Below the pieces are notes generated by a model. That model was not told the origin of the DNA. It did not search any database and was given only the letters and a program-made list of their open reading frames with translations. The position numbers and the translations under genes were made by a program. From Aggregicoccus sp. 17bor-14 (GTDB lineage: Bacteria; Myxococcota; Myxococcia; Myxococcales; Myxococcaceae), in assembly GCF_009659535.1 (NCBI RefSeq), contig NZ_VJZZ01000013.1, positions 62,001 to 126,000 on the forward strand: a stretch of DNA of 64,000 nucleotides. Reading direction: 5' to 3'. Shown here in pieces: positions 1 through 6,660 of this stretch; the first letter of the stretch is position 1, and every line of letters begins with the position of its first letter.

Positions 1-377
1 CCGGGTCCTGCACGCTGCGCGCCCCCCCGAGCAGCCGCCTGCGCCAGCCACGCGGCCGCGGGAGCGCGGGCGCTGCGCCGGGGGCAGGAGGCAGGGGAGG
101 CGGCGGCGCACTGCGCGCAGGCTCGCCCGGGTGTGTCGGCATGCGGAGCTCCTCGGAGCGGGGGACGCGCAGACCCGCGAGGGCTGCGCCCGTCCCTGCC
201 CAGGAGCACGCGACGTGCCGCCGCGACCCGCCGGGCCGGACCCAGCAAGGTCGCTCCCTTGGCGCGCGCCGCCGCGCCCCCGTCGTGCAACTTGCAACCC
301 TGCCCCCGCAGCGCCGTGCAAGGCGCACGCTGCAGCGGGGCGCCCCCGGCGCGCTCCCGGAGCCGGGGGCGGGTGGC
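1..377. other. No supported gene at left edge
   Basis: The first 377 bases are extremely GC-rich. They contain only short overlapping reading frames dominated by Arg, Ala and Pro in several frames, which is typical of non-coding high-GC DNA. A short direct repeat of tgcaac lies near 287-298. I see no convincing gene, RNA or terminator. The stretch probably holds the promoter of the small membrane protein that follows. Confidence 0.5.
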
Positions 378-737
378 ATGCCGCAAGCAGTGGATGAGGA
401 GGCCATGACTCCCCTGACCGATGCCGCCCTCCCCTGCCGCCGGATGCTCGGCTCTGGTGGAAAGCTGCTGCTGCTCGTCACGCTGCTCCTGCTCCTCGCC
501 GCGCTGGGCGTCCGCTCCCTCGCAGAGCGCCAGCTGCTCGAGGCCATGCCCGCGCCCCGGCGCGCGACCCTCCTGCAGGCCGAGCTGCTCACCTTCCGCC
601 TGCGCTGCGGCGAGGACGTGGCGCACCGCTCGGAAGCGGACTGTCGCGAGCGCGCGCGCAACGTGCTCAGCTTCCCCGAGTGCGGTGCGGCCTGCAGGCA
701 GGCCGTCGAGGCCTACGCCCCCGCCGCCACGCGCTGA
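378..737 (+). CDS. Small single-pass membrane protein, unknown function
   Basis: About 119 aa if started at the ATG at 378; an ATG at 405 (110 aa) is equally possible. GGAGG lies only two bases before 405, while a G-rich stretch precedes 378. After a short N-terminal stretch there is one strongly hydrophobic segment, roughly residues 29-45, very Leu-rich. A C-terminal domain of about 70 residues follows, with four cysteines (two in a CxxxC spacing, CGAAC) and many charges. The topology suggests an inner-membrane anchor with a cysteine-bearing periplasmic or cytoplasmic domain. It ends 7 bp before the AlgB-like regulator and is probably cotranscribed with it. I do not recognise the family. Confidence 0.55.
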   Translation: MPQAVDEEAMTPLTDAALPCRRMLGSGGKLLLLVTLLLLLAALGVRSLAERQLLEAMPAPRRATLLQAELLTFRLRCGEDVAHRSEADCRERARNVLSFPECGAACRQAVEAYAPAATR

Positions 738-744
738 GCGCCCC

Positions 745-2127
745 ATGGACCTGCCCGCCCCCCGCTCCGACGTCCTCCCGCCGCCTCGCCCCCTGCGCGT
801 GCTGGTGGTGGACGACGAGCGCAACATCCGCAGCACCCTGCGCCTGTGCCTCGAGAGCCTCGGCTGCGAGGTGCGCGAGGCGGCGGGCCCCGAGGCGGCG
901 CTGGCCGCGCTCGCGCAGGCGCCCGTGGACCTGTGCTTCCTCGACCTGCGGCTGGGCACCGCGAGCGGCATGGAGCTGCTGCCCCGGCTGCTCGCCGAGG
1001 ACGCCTCGCTGGACGTGGTGCTCATCACCGCCTACGCGAGCTTCGACACGGCGGTGGAGGCCGTGCGCCGCGGCGCGCGCGACTTCATCGCCAAGCCCTT
1101 CACCCCCGCGCAGGTGCGCCACGTGGTGGCGCGCACCAGCGAGCGACGCGACCTGGCGCGCGAGCGCGAGTCCCTCCAGGCGCAGCTGGCCGAGGTGAGC
1201 CCCGAGGCCCTGCTGGACACGCGGGCCCCGGCCATGCGCGCCGCGCTCGCGCTCGTCTCGCGCGCGGCGACCTCCGATGCCGCGGTGCTGCTGCGCGGCG
1301 AGAGCGGCACCGGCAAGGGCGTGGTGGCGCGCGCGCTGCACGCGCTCTCCGCGCGCCGCAGCCGCCCCTTCGTCACGGTGAACTGCCCCACGCTCTCCGA
1401 GCAGCTGCTCGCCAGCGAGCTGTTCGGCCACGCGCGCGGCGCCTTCACCGGCGCGGTGAGGGACCAGCCGGGCCGCGTGGAGCAGGCGGAGGGCGGCACC
1501 CTCTTCCTCGACGAGGTCACGGAGATGAGCCCCGCGCTGCAGGCGCAGCTCTTGCGCTTCCTGCAGGACAAGCAGTTCGAGCGGCTGGGCGAGGGGCGCA
1601 CCCGCCATGCCGACGTGCGCGTGGTGGCGGCCACGAACCGCGACCTGGACCCGGCCGTGGCCACCGGGCGCTTCCGCGAGGACCTGCTCTACCGGCTGAA
1701 CGTGGTGGAGGTGACGCTGCCGCCCCTGCGCGAGCGCGCCGAGGACATCCTCCCGCTCGCGCGCCGCTTCCTCGCCTTCTTCGCGCGCGCTGCCCAGCGC
1801 CGCCCGCCCGAGCTCTCGGCCGCCACCGAGGCGCTGCTGCGCGCCTACCCGTGGCCCGGCAACGTGCGCGAGCTACGCAACGCGCTGGAGCGCGCGCTCA
1901 TCGTCTGGCCCGCGGACGTGCTCGAGCCCCAGGCCTTCCCCGAGCGCATCTCGGCGGCCGGGGGCCACGGCGTAGTGCTCGGCGGGCCGCACACGCTGGA
2001 GCAGGTGGAGCGCGAGCACCTGCTGCGCGTGGTGGGCAGCCGCCCGAGCCTCGACGAGGCCGCGCGGGTGCTCGGCATCGATGCGTCCACGCTGTGGCGC
2101 AAGCGCAAGAAGTACGAGGCGGAGTGA
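745..2127 (+). CDS. Sigma-54-dependent response regulator (NtrC/AlgB-like)
   Basis: A 460-aa activator with the full NtrC layout. An N-terminal receiver (about residues 15-130) carries VVDDE and phospho-acceptor Asp67. An AAA+ sigma-54 interaction domain (about 160-390) has Walker A GESGTGKG at 185-192, the sigma-54 contact loop GAFTGA at 232-237 and Walker B LFLDE. A Fis-type helix-turn-helix lies at about 428-455. The receiver and AAA+ wording most resembles AlgB, which pairs with the kinase KinB, but no kinase is adjacent; only a small membrane protein precedes it. By family it would activate sigma-54 promoters after phosphorylation. It is one of only two genes in the window with a DNA-binding output domain. 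Confidence 0.92.
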   Translation: MDLPAPRSDVLPPPRPLRVLVVDDERNIRSTLRLCLESLGCEVREAAGPEAALAALAQAPVDLCFLDLRLGTASGMELLPRLLAEDASLDVVLITAYASFDTAVEAVRRGARDFIAKPFTPAQVRHVVARTSERRDLARERESLQAQLAEVSPEALLDTRAPAMRAALALVSRAATSDAAVLLRGESGTGKGVVARALHALSARRSRPFVTVNCPTLSEQLLASELFGHARGAFTGAVRDQPGRVEQAEGGTLFLDEVTEMSPALQAQLLRFLQDKQFERLGEGRTRHADVRVVAATNRDLDPAVATGRFREDLLYRLNVVEVTLPPLRERAEDILPLARRFLAFFARAAQRRPPELSAATEALLRAYPWPGNVRELRNALERALIVWPADVLEPQAFPERISAAGGHGVVLGGPHTLEQVEREHLLRVVGSRPSLDEAARVLGIDASTLWRKRKKYEAE

Positions 2128-2184
2128 GCGCCAGGCGCGATTGCACCCGGCGTCGGCGCCGCAGCCTGCGCTGCGCGTCACCGA

Positions 2185-2204
2185 GAGCCCGAGCCGTCGG
2201 GCTC
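2185..2204. terminator. Bidirectional hairpin between convergent genes
   Basis: A perfect 8-bp stem (GAGCCCGA / TCGGGCTC, 2185-2192 and 2197-2204) with a GCCG loop. It lies between the 3' end of the AlgB-like gene (2127) and the 3' end of the minus-strand ELWxxDGT gene, whose TGA at 2203-2205 overlaps the stem. There is no T-tract, so intrinsic termination is only inferred from position and symmetry. Confidence 0.45.
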
Positions 2205-4029
2205 AGCTCCGGCGCGCAGCGCGCCACCGCCCCCGGAGCACGAGCAGGCTCAGCGCTGCGAGCCAGGCCCCCGGCGAGCCCGCGGTGGACGCGCAGCCGG
2301 AGCCCGGGAGTGGGCCGCCGTCATCCAACGTGTCATCGCCGTACGGCATCCCCACGTACACGGTGACACGGAAGCTGCAGCTCGCCGTGTTCTTCACCGC
2401 ATCCGTGGCGGTGACCACGACCTGCGTTGCGCCCTCGGGGAAGGTGCTCCCCGAGGCCTGCGAGTAGGTGAGGGTGACGGACTCGCCACTGTTGTCGCTC
2501 GCCTGCGCGGGCGGATAGTTCACGTTGATGTTCAGGGGCTGCGATGCGTTCACCGCCACGTCCGCGGGGCAGGTCAGCGTGGGCGGGATGGGATCGTGCA
2601 CCTTCGCCATCGGAATGGCCCACGGCTCGTAGCCGCTCACGCCGTCCGTGGCGCGGAAGTAGAGCGTGTCGCCCGCGAGCGCGAAGTGGCTCGCGCCGCT
2701 GCTCTCGGGGCCGGGGCGCACGTCGGAGACCATGAAGGTGCCCTCGGGCGTCCCGTCGCTGCGCCACAGCTCCTGGCCGTGTACCCCGTCGTCGCCGCGG
2801 AACACGAGCAGCCCGTCGAGGATCTGGTAGCCGTAGAAGTTGTCCGCGGACACCGCGACGTCCTTCACGCGCACGGTGCCTGCCTGCGTGCCGTCACTGC
2901 GCCAGAGCGCCGTGCCACCAGCTGAGCCTGGTCCCACGAAGAGCACGCCGGCACCGTGCGCGATCAACCCACCGAAGATCGTGGGGCCGGCTCCGGGCAG
3001 GGTGTCCAGCAGCAGCACCGTGCTTTCTGGTGTGCCGTCCGTCCTCCAGAGCTGTCGCGCTTCAGCATCCCGGTGCCGAAGCATGAAGAAGACGCGGCTG
3101 CCCGAAGCGACGATGTCCTCCACGCCGTCGGTGAGGCAGTCGTCCCCGAAGACCTTCACGGGAACGGTGCCGAGCTCCGAACCATCGGTGCGCCACAGGC
3201 CGCACGCCCCTGTGCCGTCATCCGCAGCAAAGTAGAGCGCGTTACCCACTGCGACGGGCGCGGCCGAGTACGCCCCCACCCCATCGCCGTCGCTGCGGAT
3301 GTCCTTCACGAGCCGGGTGCCGCCCGCGCTGCCATCGCTGCGCCAGAGCTCTCGTCCGTGGACGGAGTCCTCGGCCGTGAAGAACAGCGTACCGTTCAGG
3401 TCCCGCAGGAATCGGGGATCGGAGGTTTTCGCGCCAGGCCAGACGTCGACCACCAGGTGCGTTCCGTCCGTGGTGCCGTCCGACACCCAGGGCTCAGCGC
3501 CCGTGTCCGGGTCCGTGTGCACGAAGCCCAATTGGGTTCCGAAGCGCCGGAGGGAGAAGGCCCAGCCCTCGCCCTTGGGAGAGAGCGACTGCACGAGCTC
3601 TGGGGACTCGGCGTCCTCCGAGATTTTCCAGAGCCCGAGCGCACTCGTCGGGCCGGCGAAGAAGTACAGCGCATCACCCAGCACTGCGGGCTCGTCACCG
3701 AGGGTGTCCGCAGTGTCATCCGTGAAGTCCTTCACGAGGCGCGTTCCCTGCTCCGTCCCGTCGCTGCGCCAGAGCGCCGGGCCGCTCACGCCGTCGTCCG
3801 CGCGCAGGAACAGCGTGTGCCCCAGCGCGTGCAGGTGGAAGTAGGGCTTGAGCCGCTCGGGCAGGCCGTCGCCGGGCCCGGGGTTGAGGTCCTTCACCCG
3901 GTGCGCGAGCGGCGCGGGGGTGCCCAGCGCGGAGGACTTCCCGGCGAGCCGCGGTGCCTCGGGCTGCGGGCCACAGCTGCTCGCGCCTGCGAGCAGCGCC
4001 AGGGTGCTCCACTTCCACAGCGTCGACAT
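2203..4029 (-). CDS. ELWxxDGT-repeat surface protein with HYR domain and MYXO-CTERM tail
   Basis: A 608-aa exported protein. The N-terminus is a signal peptide ending in GASSC, a plausible but not ideal lipobox. The body holds about eight repeats of the ELWxxDGTxxGT type (for example ELWRSDGTPEGT and GLWRTDGSELGT), each 45-60 residues, probably forming a beta-propeller or solenoid. An HYR (hyalin-repeat) immunoglobulin-like domain covers about residues 480-560, with CPADVAV and SCSFRV. The C-terminus has a Gly/Ser-Cys motif, a hydrophobic helix (WLAALSLLVL) and an Arg-rich end, which is the MYXO-CTERM sorting pattern of myxobacteria. It is likely anchored at the outer surface. No enzymatic function can be assigned. 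Confidence 0.85.
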   Translation of the reverse strand: MSTLWKWSTLALLAGASSCGPQPEAPRLAGKSSALGTPAPLAHRVKDLNPGPGDGLPERLKPYFHLHALGHTLFLRADDGVSGPALWRSDGTEQGTRLVKDFTDDTADTLGDEPAVLGDALYFFAGPTSALGLWKISEDAESPELVQSLSPKGEGWAFSLRRFGTQLGFVHTDPDTGAEPWVSDGTTDGTHLVVDVWPGAKTSDPRFLRDLNGTLFFTAEDSVHGRELWRSDGSAGGTRLVKDIRSDGDGVGAYSAAPVAVGNALYFAADDGTGACGLWRTDGSELGTVPVKVFGDDCLTDGVEDIVASGSRVFFMLRHRDAEARQLWRTDGTPESTVLLLDTLPGAGPTIFGGLIAHGAGVLFVGPGSAGGTALWRSDGTQAGTVRVKDVAVSADNFYGYQILDGLLVFRGDDGVHGQELWRSDGTPEGTFMVSDVRPGPESSGASHFALAGDTLYFRATDGVSGYEPWAIPMAKVHDPIPPTLTCPADVAVNASQPLNINVNYPPAQASDNSGESVTLTYSQASGSTFPEGATQVVVTATDAVKNTASCSFRVTVYVGMPYGDDTLDDGGPLPGSGCASTAGSPGAWLAALSLLVLRGRWRAARRS

Positions 4030-4067
4030 GGGGTCCGCCCTCTTTCGGAGGACGCAGCCTACCCCGG

Positions 4068-4106
4068 AAAAAGCGAGAGGGCCTCTTTCCCGCGGAAAGG
4101 GCCCTC
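4068..4106 (-). terminator. Rho-independent terminator of dnaN
   Basis: Read on the minus strand just after the dnaN stop (4135), this is a 13-14 bp GC-rich hairpin (arms 4077-4090 and 4094-4106, one bulged base, loop CGC). It is followed after TCGC by a run of five T. This is a textbook intrinsic terminator. It would also insulate dnaN from the ELWxxDGT gene, which starts at 4029 in the same direction. Confidence 0.85.
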
Positions 4107-4134
4107 CTCCCTCACTCCCTCGTGAGAGGGGCGC

Positions 4135-5241
4135 TCAGACGCGCATCGGCATGACCACCGCGGTGAAGCTGCGGTCGCCGGGGCCGTGCAGCACGCCGGG
4201 GCTGTGCTCGTCGCCCAGCTCGAAGGCCACCTCGTCGGTGTCCGTCACGCTGAGCACGTCGATGAGGTAGCGGGCGTTGAAGCCGATGGTGATGTCCCCG
4301 CCGCGGTAGGCGACGTCCAGGTCGTCCTTCGCCTCGCCGAGGTCCGGGTTGTTCGCCGTGATCTTCAGCGTGTTCTCGCCCAGCCCGATGCGCACCGCGT
4401 AGCTCTTGTCCGCGGAGAGGAGCGCGATGCGCTTGAGCCCCTCGAGGAAGCGCACCTTGCTGATGAGGACCTTCTTCTCGCCCTCCTTGGGGATGACGCG
4501 CTGGTACTCGGGGAACTGCCCGTCGATGAGGCGCATCACCATGGTGAGGCCCGGCTTCTTGAAGAGGGCCGAGTTCTCGGCGAAGCCCAGGTGGCACTCG
4601 GCATCCGGGGCCTCGTCCAGCAGGCGCTTGAGCTCCATCAGGCCCTTGCGCGGGATGATGACGCCGCTCTTGAGCTTGAAGTCGCCGGTGAGCTCGCGCT
4701 CGATGAGGCTGAGGCGGTGGCCGTCCGTGGCCACCATGCGCACCTTGCCGCCCGCCTGCGGCTCGAAGAAGACGCCGTTGAGGATGTAGCGCGTCTCGTC
4801 GCTGGAGATGGCGAAGCTGGTCTTCTTGATCATCTCCAGCAGCGTGGCGCCGGGCACCTTCACCAGCGGCGCGTTCTCCTCACGCGGCAGCTTCGGGTAC
4901 TCCTCGGGCGCCATGCCCACGATCTTGAAGTGGGCGCTGCCGCTCGCGATGTCCACGTAGTTGTTCGCGAGCTTCTTCAGCGTCACCTGCGCGTCCGGCA
5001 GGTTCTGCACGATGTCGAAGACGTACTTGGCGCTGAGCGTGACGGCGCCCGGCTTGGTGACCTCGGCCGGGTGCTCGCTCACGATGCCGATGTCCAGGTC
5101 GAAGGCCGTGACGGTGATGCCGCCCTTCTGCGCCGTGACCAGCACGTTCGCGAGGATGGGCATCGTCGTCTTGCGCTCCACGATGCCCTGGGCGCGGTAG
5201 AGGGCCTTCTTCAGCTCGTCGGCAGCGATGCGGAATTCCAT
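4135..5241 (-). CDS. dnaN: DNA polymerase III beta subunit (sliding clamp)
   Basis: A 368-aa protein, normal clamp length. It starts [14 protein letters not shown] and matches the three-fold repeated DnaN clamp along its length, with the conserved TTMPILANV region near residue 25, [14 protein letters not shown] near 42 and the C-terminal MPMRV ending. It forms the ring that tethers replicative polymerase to DNA. There is no dnaA, recF or gyrB beside it, so this is not the classical dnaA-dnaN-recF locus, and I see no DnaA-box cluster nearby. It is divergent from msrB, with a 288-bp shared promoter region, and ends at a strong terminator. Confidence 0.97.
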   Translation of the reverse strand: MEFRIAADELKKALYRAQGIVERKTTMPILANVLVTAQKGGITVTAFDLDIGIVSEHPAEVTKPGAVTLSAKYVFDIVQNLPDAQVTLKKLANNYVDIASGSAHFKIVGMAPEEYPKLPREENAPLVKVPGATLLEMIKKTSFAISSDETRYILNGVFFEPQAGGKVRMVATDGHRLSLIERELTGDFKLKSGVIIPRKGLMELKRLLDEAPDAECHLGFAENSALFKKPGLTMVMRLIDGQFPEYQRVIPKEGEKKVLISKVRFLEGLKRIALLSADKSYAVRIGLGENTLKITANNPDLGEAKDDLDVAYRGGDITIGFNARYLIDVLSVTDTDEVAFELGDEHSPGVLHGPGDRSFTAVVMPMRV

Positions 5242-5322
5242 AGCCCGGCGGGTGTAGCCCCATCGCGCCGGGGCGTCAATGAACCGGCCTGCCCTCCCTG
5301 CGGCGGCGCGAACAGCCCCGAA

Positions 5323-5355
5323 GTTCCCGGAACTCTTCTGGAACTCCTCCGGAAC
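5323..5355. promoter_or_regulatory. Phased GGAAC repeats in dnaN-msrB promoter region
   Basis: Within the 288-bp divergent region is GTTCC-C-GGAAC, a short palindrome, followed by two more GGAAC copies. The three GGAAC motifs start at 5329, 5340 and 5351, exactly 11 bp apart, so they face the same side of the helix. This could be a binding array for a regulator of dnaN or msrB. No known operator is matched. Confidence 0.3.
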
Positions 5356-5529
5356 GCCCTGGGGTCCCTGGCCCTTGCGCGCACGCCGCAGCGGGCAGGA
5401 CGCCCGGCGCCCGCGTGCCTCGCCTCACCCACCGGCCAGGCGGGCGGGGCGGGGGTGCGAGAATGCACCGGCGGGCGCATGGTCGGGGGGATGGGGCGGG
5501 TTCACTCCCCCAGGGAGGAGCCTTCTGCC

Positions 5530-5985
5530 ATGAGCCCGAGCCACACCGCGAGCTGCGCCCAGCTGGACCCATCCGCTTCTCCGGCCACGCCGCAGGCGCC
5601 GCACGGCGGCGACGAGCAGTGGCGCCGCCGCCTCAGCCCCGAGCAGTTCCGCGTGCTGCGCAAGAAGGGCACCGAGGGCGCCTTCACCGGCGCCTACTGG
5701 GACCACCACGCGCGCGGCACCTACCGCTGCGCGGGCTGCCACGCGCCGCTCTTCGGCTCCGAGGCGAAGTTCGACTCGGGCACGGGCTGGCCCAGCTTCA
5801 CCGCGCCGCTCGCGCGCGAGCACGTGGAGGAGCGCTCGGACGAGTCGCTCTTCATGCGCCGCACGGAGGTCGCGTGCGCGGGCTGCGGCGGGCACCTGGG
5901 CCACGTGTTCCCGGACGGCCCCGCGCCCACGGGCCTGCGCTACTGCATCAACTCCGTGGCGCTGGACTTCGTGCCCGCGCCCTGA
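5530..5985 (+). CDS. msrB: Peptide-methionine (R)-S-oxide reductase
   Basis: A 151-aa protein of the SelR/MsrB family, which reduces methionine-R-sulfoxide in proteins using thioredoxin. Two CxxC zinc motifs are visible (CAGCH near residue 65 and CAGCGGH near 116), with [15 protein letters not shown] and the catalytic-region motif RYCINSVAL holding the resolving/catalytic Cys near the C-terminus. The ATG at 5530 is preceded by an AGGGAGGAG ribosome site about 10 bases upstream. It is divergent from dnaN and followed closely by a lipoprotein gene. Confidence 0.95.
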   Translation: MSPSHTASCAQLDPSASPATPQAPHGGDEQWRRRLSPEQFRVLRKKGTEGAFTGAYWDHHARGTYRCAGCHAPLFGSEAKFDSGTGWPSFTAPLAREHVEERSDESLFMRRTEVACAGCGGHLGHVFPDGPAPTGLRYCINSVALDFVPAP

Positions 5986-6029
5986 GGAGATGCCCGCTCC
6001 CCCCGCTGCTCCCGGGAGCCCCTCGCCCC

Positions 6030-6512
6030 ATGACGCCGCTGCGCCGCGCCCTCTCCTGCCTCGCCCTCGCCTCCGCCCTCGCCGCCTGCCAGACCCCTGC
6101 CTCGAGCCCCGCGGCCCCGAGCCCCGCGGCCCCCGGCGCCGTGCACGCCGCGAGCGCTCCGGACGCCGGCGCGCAGGACGCAGCGCCCGCCGCCGCCCAG
6201 CGCCCCACCCACCCCACCGACGAGGCCGCGCGCATGCCCTCTGATGGCGCCCAGACCCTGCTGCTCAAGGACAGCGGCGTGCGCTGCATCACCTTCCCCT
6301 GCCCCAGCTACAGCGTGCAGGCGCCGGGCGAGAAGGAGCCCCGGGAGGTGCACGAGCTGGACCTCTCCGCGCTGGGCTCGGACGCGGAGCGCGAGGGGGT
6401 GCAGAAGGCGCTGCAGCAGGGCGTGCGCGTGGAGGGCACCCTCTCCGTGCGCCCCAAGGCGGGCCCCGCCGGCGACGCGACCGTGCTGCGCGTGACGCGC
6501 GTTCTGAAGTAA
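6030..6512 (+). CDS. Lipoprotein with a CxxxPCP motif domain
   Basis: 160 aa. The N-terminus is a lipoprotein signal (LALASALAAC, cleavage before Cys at about residue 21). An Ala/Pro/Ser-rich linker of about 45 residues follows. A compact C-terminal domain of about 90 residues carries GVRCITFPCPSY, then a short beta-rich part (VEGTLSV, ATVLRVTRVLK). The CITFPCP motif resembles small myxobacterial DUF6748-type domains, but I cannot confirm that. Probably anchored facing the periplasm or outer membrane. It starts 44 bp after msrB and may be cotranscribed with it. Confidence 0.7.
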   Translation: MTPLRRALSCLALASALAACQTPASSPAAPSPAAPGAVHAASAPDAGAQDAAPAAAQRPTHPTDEAARMPSDGAQTLLLKDSGVRCITFPCPSYSVQAPGEKEPREVHELDLSALGSDAEREGVQKALQQGVRVEGTLSVRPKAGPAGDATVLRVTRVLK

Positions 6513-6660
6513 CCCGGACACGCGCGGGCCCGGCTCTGTCGCGGGCGCGACGCTTGGGGCCGGGCAGCGGTGCAGGGCGGGGCGGCCGCCATGCGGGCGG
6601 GAGGCGAGCCGGTCATGCTCCGGGCCCTACCGGCGTCCGAGCTCCTCTCCGTCTCCGCGC

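Noticed and set aside
4104-4130. A fourth REP copy 3' of dnaN
   Set aside because: It shares CCCTCACTCCCTC and GAGAGGGG with the family but lacks the central palindrome, so similarity may be chance within a purine/pyrimidine-rich stretch.
4135-5529. Replication origin next to dnaN
   Set aside because: No dnaA, recF, gyrB or rnpA is adjacent, and no DnaA boxes of the TTATCCACA type are visible in the 288-bp gap.
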